Source of the DNA: Marinobacter alexandrii
GTDB lineage: Bacteria; Pseudomonadota; Gammaproteobacteria; Pseudomonadales; Oleiphilaceae
Assembly (NCBI RefSeq): GCF_005871205.1
Contig: NZ_SWKM01000011.1
Span: 124,001 to 188,000, forward strand
Direction: 5' to 3'
DNA length: 64,000 nt
Position numbers and translations under genes: made by a program
The notes under the pieces: model-generated
Told to the model about the DNA's origin: nothing
The model's database searches: none
The model's input: only the letters and a program-made list of their open reading frames with translations
Shown: positions 51,285 to 59,772 of the stretch, in pieces
Layout: each line of letters opens with the position of its first letter
Numbering within the stretch: position 1 is the first letter of the stretch

Positions 51285-51377
51285 AGAACCTGTAATATTT
51301 GAGGCGGGCGACCAACATGGCCCGCTTCGCTCTCCAGCACAGCGCTAGCCTTAACCCCGTTCTTACGGGGTTTTTTT
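51285..51377 (+). ncRNA. Candidate small RNA with two hairpins and an intrinsic terminator
   Basis: In the gap between two minus-strand genes, the plus strand has a hairpin GCGGGC/GCCCGC (51304-51309 with 51320-51325) and then a textbook terminator at 51353-51377. No plus-strand gene precedes it, so a short independent transcript is a reasonable reading. The 5' end is arbitrary; a CATAAT at 51279-51284 might be a -10. No similarity to a known RNA is recognised. Confidence 0.35.
51353..51377 (+). terminator. Plus-strand intrinsic terminator
   Basis: AACCCCGT (51353-51360), loop TCTT, ACGGGGTT (51365-51372) and T up to 51377. On the minus strand the stem is followed by only two T, so it is primarily oriented to the plus strand and does not obviously end greB. 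Confidence 0.75.
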
Positions 51378-51379
51378 CG

Positions 51380-51862
51380 TTAGGTCGCGCTGTTTTCTTC
51401 GTACCACACCTGATCAATCCACCAGATCTTTTCAGCCGCGGGTGTTCGCACAGACACCTCGTCGCCAGGCTCCTTTTTCAGGCACGCGCGGGCAATGGGC
51501 GCGTCGATGGACACGAAATCCTTGCGCTCGTATATTTCATCCGGGCCGACAATCCGAAAGGTCAGGGTTGTCTCGTCGTCTACTAGCCGGACCCAGGCGC
51601 CAAAAAAGACCCGGCCTTCCTGAACCTCGGAATAGTCCACAATCCGGACACTCTCCAGGCGTGTTCGGATGTAGCGAACACGTCGGTCGATTTCGCGCAG
51701 GCGGCGCTTGTTGTATTGGTAGTCCGCGTTCTCTGACCGGTCGCCAAGGCTGGCGGCCCAGGTTACTTTCCGGGTTACTTCCGGCCGCTCCGTGCGCCAG
51801 AGAAAATCCAGCTCCTGTTGCAGTTTGTCGAATCCGGCGCGGGTAATCAGGTTTGTTTTCAT
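51380..51862 (-). CDS. greB: Transcription elongation factor GreB
   Basis: A 160-residue Gre factor that rescues backtracked RNA polymerase by stimulating transcript cleavage. N-terminal coiled coil with LGDRSENADYQYNKRRLREID (acidic tip) and a C-terminal FKBP-like domain (FRIVGPDEIYERKDFVSIDAPIARACLKKEPGDEV). KRRLREIDRRVRYIRTRL is the GreB pattern rather than GreA. ATG at 51862 (MKTNLITRAGF); a longer frame from 51964 lacks support. Confidence 0.95.
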   Translation of the reverse strand: MKTNLITRAGFDKLQQELDFLWRTERPEVTRKVTWAASLGDRSENADYQYNKRRLREIDRRVRYIRTRLESVRIVDYSEVQEGRVFFGAWVRLVDDETTLTFRIVGPDEIYERKDFVSIDAPIARACLKKEPGDEVSVRTPAAEKIWWIDQVWYEENSAT

Positions 51863-52142
51863 ATCAAGATCGGCTATCAATAGAAGGGGCTCGGCGAGAG
51901 TATAACGTCTCAGATTGATCAGAGTAGTGCACCACGGACACATCTGAAAACACTTCTTAACCAACCGTTTATTGACGCGATGACCACCGATGCTAACCTT
52001 CGGAGGAATATCCCGGCATTTATTGGTATTCAGCGCAAACCCTTTTCGACAAGCCGACTATTGGTCGCGATGAATTGATACACTCTGAGCTAGCTTGCCG
52101 GACGTACAGAGAGTACGTCGATCGTGGTGAGGGTTCGATAAT

Positions 52143-52688
52143 ATGCACGTGGCCAGGGGCTGCCCTCAGGTGTTCTTAAAATTTCTCATGGTATTGCTGC
52201 TGTGGTCGTCTCTGGGGACGGCCAACGGTTCGGTGCGTTCCGAATACGAGGTAAAGGCAGCATTCCTCTACAACTTCACCCGATTTATCACCTGGTCCGA
52301 GCCTTCGGCGGAAGGGGATGAACTGATCATTTGTGTCTTTGGCAGAAATCCGTTTGGCGATGTGCTCCAACAATTGAATGGACGAGTGTCCCAGGGCCGG
52401 GCCCTGGAGCTGGACTACCCCACGTCACTTCAGGAGCTCGATCGCTGCCAGGTCCTGTTCGTAGGTAGTGGCAAAGCGCGGGACCTCGCTGCGATCACCG
52501 ACTACGCTCATGCCCGGCAAATCTTGACGATCAGTGAGATCCCCGGCTTTGTAGATGCAGGCGGGATCATCGGCTACGTCAAAGAAGGCAACGTTATCCG
52601 CTTCGAGATCAACCTCCTCGCAGCTCAGCAGTCCGGCCTCCAGATCAATTCCCGGTTGCTGGAGCTTGCCTTGCGGGTAATTCGATGA
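52143..52688 (+). CDS. YfiR-like periplasmic regulator (DUF4154)
   Basis: A 181-residue exported protein. Signal peptide FLKFLMVLLLWSSLGTANG, then the YfiR-family core: SEYEVKAAFLYNFTRFITWSE, ICVFGRNPFGDVL, LDRCQVLFVGSGKA, ILTISEIPGFVDAGGIIGYV and IRFEINLLAAQQSGLQINSRLLELA. YfiR (TpbA pathway of P. aeruginosa) represses the membrane cyclase YfiN through its periplasmic domain. Here the next gene, overlapping by 4 nt, is a histidine kinase with a similar N-terminus, suggesting it is the target. Confidence 0.88.
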   Translation: MHVARGCPQVFLKFLMVLLLWSSLGTANGSVRSEYEVKAAFLYNFTRFITWSEPSAEGDELIICVFGRNPFGDVLQQLNGRVSQGRALELDYPTSLQELDRCQVLFVGSGKARDLAAITDYAHARQILTISEIPGFVDAGGIIGYVKEGNVIRFEINLLAAQQSGLQINSRLLELALRVIR

Positions 52689-54196
52689 GCGAGCGCTGGC
52701 GCTGGGAATCTTGGCCCCTGCGAACCAAGCTCCTGTTGCTAACGGCCTCCATCAGTACCCTGGGTATTCTGCTCGTCTGTACCAGCCTGGTTGTGGTGGA
52801 AAATCGCACTTCCGAGGAACAACTCGAGTCCGAGCTTCATGTCATTGCGGGCATCCTGGCGGAGCAGTCGGCGGCCGCCCTATTGTTTGAAGACAGTCAG
52901 CAGCTCAATACCGTTATCTCGAGTTTGGATCAGATCGAGACCATCGAGCAGGTCTGTGTTTATAACGTCGCCGGGGAGGTCATGAGCGCCATGAATGGGG
53001 CTGGCTATGAGCCCTGTCCGAGCCTGGATGTCGAACCTGCTGTGGGGTTTGTGGGCGACTACTATCGCCTGCTTGAGCCCGTCATGCTGGATGGGGATAT
53101 CGTTGGGCGGTTTTACCTGATGTCCCGGTTAGAGGTGCTTCGAGAACACATTTGGACCTTCATCGTCATATCGTTCAGCGTCGGGGTCGGGATTCAGGTG
53201 CTGTTGATCTGGGTGGCCTCGCGTCTGCAACGGTTGGTATCTGAGCCCATCGTTGAACTCTCGAATGCCGCCGACAGGATTTCCCATGAGCACGATTATT
53301 CCATCCGGGTGCCGGTCTATGGAAAAGACGAGCTGGGCAGTCTGGGCAGCACGTTTAACGAGATGATTGGCACTATCCAGCAGCAGAACCGGAAGATTCT
53401 GCAAAGTAAGGATGACTTGGAACGCACGGTTGCTGAGCGAACCTCCGAGCTGAGCTTGGCCAACCGGGAGTTGGAAGCGTTCAGTTTTTCGGTGTCCCAT
53501 GATTTGCGTCAGCCGTTGAGAGCAATCGAAGGGTTCGGTCAGGCCCTTGAGGAGGATTGTCGGGATCAACTGAACGATATTGGCCTCGATTATCTGGGCA
53601 GAATCCGGGCCGCCACCGTAAGAATGGGGAGTCTGATTGATGGCATGCTGGTTCTTTCCCGGGTAAGTCGACAGGCCATGGAGGTGGAGCGCGTTAACCT
53701 GAGTATTATGCTTGGGGAAATCGTTCAGGAATTACAGGACACCACCGACGCTGTGCCGTCGGAGGTGACGATTCAGCCGAATATGCACGTGGTCGGCGAT
53801 GAACGCATGTTACGCATTGCCTTTCAAAATCTCTTGGAAAACGCGTGGAAATACACCTCAAAAAACGAGAAACGAGCGATTGATGTGTCGGCGTGTGAAA
53901 AGTCCAACAGTATTACCATCGCATTGAAGGACAATGGGGTGGGGTTTGATATGAAGTATGTCGACAAGCTGTTTGTGGCTTTCAACCGTCTGCATACCCC
54001 GGCCCAGTTTTCCGGAACCGGTTTGGGGCTGGCCACCGTGGATCGAGTTGTACGGCGTCATTTTGGTCGGATATACGCCGAATCGACAGTCGACACCGGC
54101 GCCTGCTTCTATGTAGAGTTCCCCCGGCCAGAGCGTGGTCCAGAGTCAGGGTTGCAACATCAGGCAACCCGCCAGAATTGGAGAGAGTATGGCTAA
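52685..54196 (+). CDS. Histidine kinase with CHASE8-type sensor and HAMP
   Basis: A 503-residue kinase. Helix 1 (about 12-36, LRTKLLLLTASISTLGILLVC), periplasmic CHASE8-like domain (about 40-155; LAEQSAAALLFEDSQQLNTVISSL, as in YfiN), helix 2 (about 157-178), HAMP (about 180-235), a coiled coil of about 30 residues, dimerisation box SHDLRQPLRAIEGFGQ with His272, N box NLLENAWKYTS, DNGVGFD and GTGLGLAT. The H-box type is that of phytochrome-like kinases working with Rcp1-type receivers, which matches the next gene. Confidence 0.9.
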   Translation: MSERWRWESWPLRTKLLLLTASISTLGILLVCTSLVVVENRTSEEQLESELHVIAGILAEQSAAALLFEDSQQLNTVISSLDQIETIEQVCVYNVAGEVMSAMNGAGYEPCPSLDVEPAVGFVGDYYRLLEPVMLDGDIVGRFYLMSRLEVLREHIWTFIVISFSVGVGIQVLLIWVASRLQRLVSEPIVELSNAADRISHEHDYSIRVPVYGKDELGSLGSTFNEMIGTIQQQNRKILQSKDDLERTVAERTSELSLANRELEAFSFSVSHDLRQPLRAIEGFGQALEEDCRDQLNDIGLDYLGRIRAATVRMGSLIDGMLVLSRVSRQAMEVERVNLSIMLGEIVQELQDTTDAVPSEVTIQPNMHVVGDERMLRIAFQNLLENAWKYTSKNEKRAIDVSACEKSNSITIALKDNGVGFDMKYVDKLFVAFNRLHTPAQFSGTGLGLATVDRVVRRHFGRIYAESTVDTGACFYVEFPRPERGPESGLQHQATRQNWREYG

Positions 54197-54671
54197 GGGT
54201 GATTGTTCAATTCTGGTTGTTGAAGACAACCCCGATGACCAGATCCTGACGATGCGGGCGCTCCGTAAGGCGAGCAGTCACAGCCCCATTATTCTTCAGG
54301 AGGACGGCCAGTCCGCTCTGGATTTTCTCTTTGGTACCGAAAGCAGCAAATGTTCACCCCAGGTCGATTCAATTGGCGTGATTCTTCTGGATCTCAAGTT
54401 GCCGAAAGTCAGTGGTCTCGAGGTGCTGCGTCGTATCCGCTCGGCGCCCCAGACCGATTGGCTGCCGGTGGTCATGATGACGTCTACCGACGAGCCAAAT
54501 GAGCTGCGTGAAGCCTATCGGCTGGGCGCCAATAGCTTCGTTACCAAGCAGATTGACTATAGTAAGTTCAGTGAGCAGATGTGTTTGCTGGCCCGTTATT
54601 GGTTAACCGTAAATCAAGTTCCTATGATCGGTTCATTCCGATCATCCAGAAAAGGTAGTGCTGGTGAGTGA
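54189..54671 (+). CDS. Stand-alone receiver (Rcp1-type response regulator)
   Basis: A 160-residue single-domain regulator: ILVVEDNPDDQILTMRALRKA, phospho-Asp in VILLDLKLPKVSGLEVL, MMTSTDEP and SFVTKQI. The pattern with an insertion after the first helix is that of Rcp1/PhyR-like small receivers working with phytochrome-type kinases. Its ATG overlaps the kinase stop by 8 nt, and its end overlaps the next gene. It has no output domain, so it probably passes phosphate or binds a partner. Confidence 0.9.
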   Translation: MAKGDCSILVVEDNPDDQILTMRALRKASSHSPIILQEDGQSALDFLFGTESSKCSPQVDSIGVILLDLKLPKVSGLEVLRRIRSAPQTDWLPVVMMTSTDEPNELREAYRLGANSFVTKQIDYSKFSEQMCLLARYWLTVNQVPMIGSFRSSRKGSAGE

Positions 54672-56358
54672 TATGAATGGCCGCCTTCGGGTGTTGCTGA
54701 TTGAAGACTCTGAGGACGACACTTTCCTCCTGTTACGCGCTTTGAAAAAGGGAGGTATTGAGCCGTACTACAGAGTGGTGGACAGTGAGAGCGCGATGGA
54801 AGCCGCGCTCATGGAGGAAACCTGGGATATGGTGATTACTGACCATAGCTTGCCGGGTTTTACCTCCTTTCGGGTGCTCGAACTCAGTCGCCAGTATGCG
54901 CCGGAGTTACCAGTGATTATCGTGTCCGGATTGATTGGTGAAGATGTTGCCGTGAGTGCCATGAAGGCCGGCGCACAGGATTACATCATGAAGGACAATC
55001 TGAGTCGGTTGATTCCTGCGATTAATCGCGAGATGCGGGAAGTGTCTATCCGTCTGGCGAAAAAGCGCGCCGAATCGACGCTGGAACACATGGCCTACCA
55101 CGACAGCCTGACCGATTTGGTCAATCGCCGTGAATTTGAGCGTCAGTTGGTTCAGTCGCTCCATGATTCCCGCAAGTCCGCCCGCGAATGCGTTCTGCTG
55201 TACCTGGATCTCGACCAATTCAAGATCATCAACGACACCTGCGGCCACATGGCCGGCGATGAACTTCTCAAACAGCTTTCGAAAGTACTTGGCCAGCGGC
55301 TTAGAACCTCTGACACCTTGGCGCGTTTAGGGGGTGACGAGTTTGGGGTGCTGTTGCGGAACTGTGACGTGGTTGATGCCCGTAAGGTTGCCGAAAACCT
55401 GTGCAAAGAGGTCCGTGAGTACCGCTTTGTCTGGGAGGACAAGCCGTTCGCCGTCTCCCTTAGTGTCGGCATGGTTATCATGGGGAGTAATTACAAGACC
55501 GCCAGTGAACTGCTCAGCCACGCCGATCTGGCGTGCTACGCTGCCAAGGATCGTGGCCGGGACAATGTTCAGGTGTACGAGACCAGTGACCTGAACATGC
55601 AGCAGCGCCAGCGCGATATGCACTGGACCAGTCGCCTGCAAAGTGCCCTGCAAACCAACGATTTCTTCTTGTACCATCAGGAAATGATTCCCTTGCAGGA
55701 AGCCAGCGCAGACGGTTTCCGCACTGAGTTTCTGGTGAGATTGCGCGACGGTGATGATACTGTGCCCCCGGGTGCTTTTATTCCGGCCGCAGAGCGCTTC
55801 GGCCTGATGCCACGCATTGATCGCCGGGTTATTGAACTGGCTTTTGCCTACCTCGACCGCACGGGCTTAGGCCGGGAATCTACGGGCACCTTTTTCATCA
55901 ATCTGTCTGGTAGCTCCCTGAGTGATGGAGAGCTTTTCCATTTCATCAACAGTAAGGTTCAGGAGTACTCCATCCTGCCGACCCGGATCTGCTTTGAAAT
56001 CACGGAAACGTCTGCCATTGCGCATTTAAACGATACGATTGGCTTTATCGAGCGAGCCCGACACGAAGGCTTCGAGTTTGCCCTCGACGATTTTGGCACC
56101 GGAATGAGTTCCTTCACCTATCTCAAGGCTCTGCCTATTGATTACCTGAAGGTTGATGGGGGCTTTATTCAGAATTTACTCGATGACCCGATCGATATGG
56201 GGATCGTTGACGCCTGCAACCGTATTGGCCACGCCGCCGGATTGAAAACCATCGCCGAATTTGTCGAAAGTGACGAAGTGAAGGACTGCCTCATCAAACT
56301 CGGCTTCGATTATGCTCAGGGTTATGGGATTAAGATGCCGGTCCCCCTGAACAAGTAG
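54664..56358 (+). CDS. REC-GGDEF-EAL bifunctional c-di-GMP enzyme
   Basis: A 564-residue protein. Receiver (about 5-125: VLLIEDSEDDTFLL; MVITDHSLPG), GGDEF domain (about 140-300: YLDLDQFKIINDTCGH; LGGDEF with the I-site RTSD five residues before it), and EAL domain (about 320-560). The EAL motif reads EFL, but the metal/catalytic set looks kept: INLSGSSL, EITETSA, DDFGTG, LKVDGGF, AEFVES, YAQGYG. Both activities may therefore exist. The start is unclear among GTG 54658, GTG 54664 and ATG 54673; AAAGG 8 nt before 54664 favours it. Last gene of the yfiR-like operon. Confidence 0.92.
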   Translation: MSDMNGRLRVLLIEDSEDDTFLLLRALKKGGIEPYYRVVDSESAMEAALMEETWDMVITDHSLPGFTSFRVLELSRQYAPELPVIIVSGLIGEDVAVSAMKAGAQDYIMKDNLSRLIPAINREMREVSIRLAKKRAESTLEHMAYHDSLTDLVNRREFERQLVQSLHDSRKSARECVLLYLDLDQFKIINDTCGHMAGDELLKQLSKVLGQRLRTSDTLARLGGDEFGVLLRNCDVVDARKVAENLCKEVREYRFVWEDKPFAVSLSVGMVIMGSNYKTASELLSHADLACYAAKDRGRDNVQVYETSDLNMQQRQRDMHWTSRLQSALQTNDFFLYHQEMIPLQEASADGFRTEFLVRLRDGDDTVPPGAFIPAAERFGLMPRIDRRVIELAFAYLDRTGLGRESTGTFFINLSGSSLSDGELFHFINSKVQEYSILPTRICFEITETSAIAHLNDTIGFIERARHEGFEFALDDFGTGMSSFTYLKALPIDYLKVDGGFIQNLLDDPIDMGIVDACNRIGHAAGLKTIAEFVESDEVKDCLIKLGFDYAQGYGIKMPVPLNK

Positions 56359-56411
56359 CTCGAAACAAAGCAAGAAGACTTGTTCGCCCTCTACAGTTTA
56401 AAGACTAGCCT

Positions 56412-58136
56412 ATGCCTGATTGCGGTGATTTGATTCTGCGTTACCTTGAGCGCCTGGGTGTGGCGTATGTCTTCGGTGTGCCCGGGGGCAGCATAGAGCC
56501 GTTGTACAACGCGCTCGCACGGAGTGAGCGCCAGGGCGGCATTCGGTCGGTAACCGCCCGCCATGAGACCGGCGCCGCCTTTATGGCCGATGGCTATGCC
56601 CGGGAGACGGGCCAGATTGGTGTCTGCTGTGCCACGGCCGGCCCCGGCGCGACCAATTTGCTTACCGGGGTGGCGAACGCCTACGCCGACAACATCCCCA
56701 TGCTGGTGATAACAGCACAGACCTCACTGAACCGGTTCGGCCAGGGCGCCTTCCAGGAATCCTCCTGTACCGGCATCAATACTGTGGATATGTTCGCCAG
56801 CTGTACCCGGTACAACACACTGGTCTCGCATCCTGATCAGTTGGAATCCAAACTGCTGCACGCCTTAAGTCATGCGCTTGGCCAACAGCCAGGGCCCGTG
56901 CATCTGGCCATTCCCTTGGATGTAATGCGGCATACCATTCAAGGCGCCTCAATGGCGTTGGGCCTGAGCGCCTTCATCCCTAATGAAGTGGTGCCGGATT
57001 CAGGCTCGGTTCAGCGGGTGGTCAGTGATCTCACCGATGTCATGCAGGCGACTATCGTGCTGGGTGAAGATGCCATCCACTCGGCAGACCAATGGATACA
57101 ATTAGCGGAGCTGCGGCAGTGGAATCTGGTGACCACACCCCGCGGCAAAGGCCTGGTGAACAGTTTTCACCCACAATGCCGGGGCGTTTTCGGTTTTGCC
57201 GGCCACCAATGCGCAACCGAGGCGCTGAAACCTGAAAATGCGGACAGGGTGATCATGGTTGGTGCTGCCCTCGATGAGGTCTCCACTGGCGGCTGGAGTC
57301 CCGATGGCCTGCTGTCCGCACGCCTGATCCACCTGTCCAGAAACCCGGGGCACCTGACCCGGGCAACCATGGCGGGGCATGTGGTGTTGGGCGAGCCCAG
57401 GCATGTTGTTGAAGCGCTTTTAGAAGATCTGGGTGGGGTGCAGGGTAATGTCAGCGCGACCAAGTGGGATGCTTTCGATGGCGTTCCAGCGTTTGTCGAA
57501 GGCCGTTTTCGGGCAAGCTGCTTCGACACCTCGGGCCCGGTAAAGGCGCAAGCGCTCATGACCTATTTGAGCAAAGCCTGTCCTGAAACAACACGGGCGC
57601 TGTTCGATACCGGCAACAGCTTTTTGTGGGGCATCCACCATTGGAATGTTGGGCAGCCTGGACGGCATTTACCGTCCAGAAACCTGTTCCACATTGGGAT
57701 CGGCTTCGCGTCGATGGGCTGGTCAATTGGGGCTTCTGTCGGTATTGCCATGGCAGCGGGCGATGCCCCGGTTCTGTGTGTGACTGGCGATGGCAGCTAC
57801 CTGATGTCGGGCCAGGAACTCACCACCGCGGCCCAGGAGAATTGCAACGTGCTGATGGTGGTACTGAACGATTCATCGTTGGGCATGATTCGTCATGGCC
57901 AGGCACTGGGAGGTGCAGAGTCGATCGCCAATGAATTGCCCCGCGTCGATTATGCCAAGCTGGCGGAGGCCATTGGTGTGGAATCTTACCGGATTGCGAC
58001 TCTGGAAGACCTTCATGAGCTTGATCTGGCGTCGATTATGGCGCGTCCCGGCCCGTGCTTGCTCGATGTCCTGGTTGATGGGGATGAAGTGCCGCCCATG
58101 GGCGCGCGGATGAAAGTACTCAAAGAGACTGAATAA
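56412..58136 (+). CDS. Thiamine-diphosphate enzyme, acetolactate-synthase-like
   Basis: A 574-residue ThDP-dependent enzyme with three domains. Pyrimidine-binding domain: YVFGVPGGSIEPLY, catalytic Glu in ARHETGAAFMADGYAR, GPGATNLLTGVANAYADNIPM. Central domain, then pyrophosphate-binding domain: TGDGSYLMSGQEL ... VVLNDSSLGM, where the usual GDG-N-N pattern has Asp after Asn. Related to acetolactate synthase and glyoxylate carboligase, but with no regulatory-subunit gene beside it. It is followed 11 nt later by two citrate-synthase-fold genes, so it probably makes or uses a 2-keto/2-hydroxy acid in a shared pathway. Substrate not known. Confidence 0.85.
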   Translation: MPDCGDLILRYLERLGVAYVFGVPGGSIEPLYNALARSERQGGIRSVTARHETGAAFMADGYARETGQIGVCCATAGPGATNLLTGVANAYADNIPMLVITAQTSLNRFGQGAFQESSCTGINTVDMFASCTRYNTLVSHPDQLESKLLHALSHALGQQPGPVHLAIPLDVMRHTIQGASMALGLSAFIPNEVVPDSGSVQRVVSDLTDVMQATIVLGEDAIHSADQWIQLAELRQWNLVTTPRGKGLVNSFHPQCRGVFGFAGHQCATEALKPENADRVIMVGAALDEVSTGGWSPDGLLSARLIHLSRNPGHLTRATMAGHVVLGEPRHVVEALLEDLGGVQGNVSATKWDAFDGVPAFVEGRFRASCFDTSGPVKAQALMTYLSKACPETTRALFDTGNSFLWGIHHWNVGQPGRHLPSRNLFHIGIGFASMGWSIGASVGIAMAAGDAPVLCVTGDGSYLMSGQELTTAAQENCNVLMVVLNDSSLGMIRHGQALGGAESIANELPRVDYAKLAEAIGVESYRIATLEDLHELDLASIMARPGPCLLDVLVDGDEVPPMGARMKVLKETE

Positions 58137-58147
58137 GCGGGATCAGC

Positions 58148-58978
58148 ATGGCAAAAGAGTATCAGTACCACTCCAATATCTGGCTGGAAGAGCCGGAACC
58201 TTCCAATCCATTTGCCGCCAAGGCCTGTTTTTGCAGCGGCTACGACGTGCACAGCGATGTTATTCCCAACGCCGGCTGGTTTGAATACCTGCTGTTATTG
58301 TTCAAGGGAGAGCGGCCGAAAAAGCAGGATACTGCACTGCTGGAGAAACTGGCGATGGTGCTGGCCAATCCCGGCCCGCGCGAGGCTAGTGTCCGGGCCG
58401 CCATGAACGCCGGTGTTGCCCAAACCAACCATAGCTCTGCACTCATGGCAGCTTTGGCGGTTGGTGCTGGTCAGTACGGTGGTGCCCAGGAGCTCTCAAT
58501 CTGTATAACGCTCTGGCAGGAGTGCCAGTTCGACATTACCCGATGGCAGGAGCGGTTACTGAACCCCAGTAACGACGAGCGCGCCGACATCTGGTTACCC
58601 ATGGAACATGCGCCCGGTTTTGATCCCAATGGCGATGCAACCCCGACACCGATCCTGCAATCCCTGGAACTTCTGGCTGGTTTGGCGCCGGCCAATGGCG
58701 CGCTGGCCTGGCTGAAGGCCAGCCGGCAGGCTCTGGAGCTGCATGTTGGCTATCCGCTGGCCATGAGTGGGCTTGCGGCTGCGGCACTGGTGGATTTGGG
58801 GATGGGCGAGGATCAGGGCAGCATGCTGTACCTGATGCTCAGACTTCCCGGCGCAGCGGTGCACGCCCTGGAGCAAAAGCAGGTGGGATGGAAAAACTTT
58901 CCGTTCTACGGCCCAGCCATCGAACTTGAAGAAGATGCGTTTCCTGGAAGCAAGGATCGGAAGGGGGAGCACAAATGA
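58148..58978 (+). CDS. Citrate-synthase-fold protein A (citryl-CoA lyase-like), altered active site
   Basis: A 276-residue protein about the size of a citryl-CoA lyase module. The region EYLLLLFKGERPKKQDTALL ... VLANPGPREASVRAAMNAG ... SSALMAALAVGAGQYGGAQEL aligns by eye with the ATP-citrate lyase C-terminal domain (DHGP ... SSLTSG ... RFGGALD). The catalytic His of DHGP is Pro here (NPGP), and the Asp of NVDG is Gly (HVGY). Fold assignment is inference; activity is doubtful or changed. Last 4 nt overlap the next gene. Confidence 0.65.
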   Translation: MAKEYQYHSNIWLEEPEPSNPFAAKACFCSGYDVHSDVIPNAGWFEYLLLLFKGERPKKQDTALLEKLAMVLANPGPREASVRAAMNAGVAQTNHSSALMAALAVGAGQYGGAQELSICITLWQECQFDITRWQERLLNPSNDERADIWLPMEHAPGFDPNGDATPTPILQSLELLAGLAPANGALAWLKASRQALELHVGYPLAMSGLAAAALVDLGMGEDQGSMLYLMLRLPGAAVHALEQKQVGWKNFPFYGPAIELEEDAFPGSKDRKGEHK

Positions 58979-59772
58979 GTCACAAGCATCTGCTGGAAAC
59001 CGAGAAGCATTGGTTAACCCGCAAGGGTAAAGCTTTTCTGTCGGATCGAGTGATCCTGCACCGTAAGGATCTTCATCAGGATCTTGGCGACTACGAGTGG
59101 ATGCGGGTGTTCCTGTACTCCATTCTGGAGCGCGACGTTGAAGAGAACGTAGCCAAATTGCTCAACACCTTTTGGGTGTGCACCGGATACCCGGATGCCT
59201 CAATCTGGCCGAACCATGTAACGGCTCTGGCGGCGACCGTGCGCTCGACACCCTCACTGTCGTTGATGGCGGGGATGAGTGTCTCTGAAGCTTCGATATA
59301 CGGTCGACGCCCTGAGGTCCGGGCCCTGGATTTTTTCTACCGGGCAGGGCAGCACTGCGACGCAGGAGGCGACCTCATTGAGTTTGTCGAGAATGAGAAA
59401 GCCGCAGGCCGAACGTTATATGGCTACGGGCGCCCGCTGGCTAATTCCGATGAGCGGGTTCCGTTTATGCTGGCGAAGGCCAAGGAGTTTGGACTGGATG
59501 GCGGCCGCCACCTTCAAATAGCCCTGGATGTATACGCCTATCTGAACGAGACCTACGGCTTTTCAATGAATGTTGCCGCCATTCATGCCGGGCTCGCAGC
59601 CGATGTGGGATTAAACTGTCAGGAGTATCAGTTGTTCATGACCCCCTGCTTCATATCCGGCATGATTCCCTGTTACCAGGATGCCCGGGATCGGCCAGAG
59701 GGCAGCTTTTTTCCGGTTCGCTGCACCAACATTGTTTACAACGGCCCGGCAAAACGGAAGTGGGGCAATTAG
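58975..59772 (+). CDS. Citrate-synthase-fold protein B, altered active site
   Basis: A 265-residue paralogue-sized partner. PDASIWPNHVTALAATVRST ... AGMSVSEASIYGRRPEV, then GYGRPLANSDERVPFML (equivalent to GIGHRV...DxR of citryl-CoA lyase/citrate synthase), and NVAAIHAGLAADVG (equivalent to NVDG...). The His of GHRV reads Arg and the Asp of NVD reads Ala, so it looks like a pseudo-enzyme or one with other chemistry. It may complement protein A in a heteromer. The stop overlaps that of the convergent receptor gene by 4 bp. Confidence 0.65.
   Translation: MSHKHLLETEKHWLTRKGKAFLSDRVILHRKDLHQDLGDYEWMRVFLYSILERDVEENVAKLLNTFWVCTGYPDASIWPNHVTALAATVRSTPSLSLMAGMSVSEASIYGRRPEVRALDFFYRAGQHCDAGGDLIEFVENEKAAGRTLYGYGRPLANSDERVPFMLAKAKEFGLDGGRHLQIALDVYAYLNETYGFSMNVAAIHAGLAADVGLNCQEYQLFMTPCFISGMIPCYQDARDRPEGSFFPVRCTNIVYNGPAKRKWGN

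Noticed and set aside
51299..51586. Short plus-strand protein in the greB region
   Set aside because: It starts at TTG, reads through a terminator and lies antisense to greB; better explained as non-coding.
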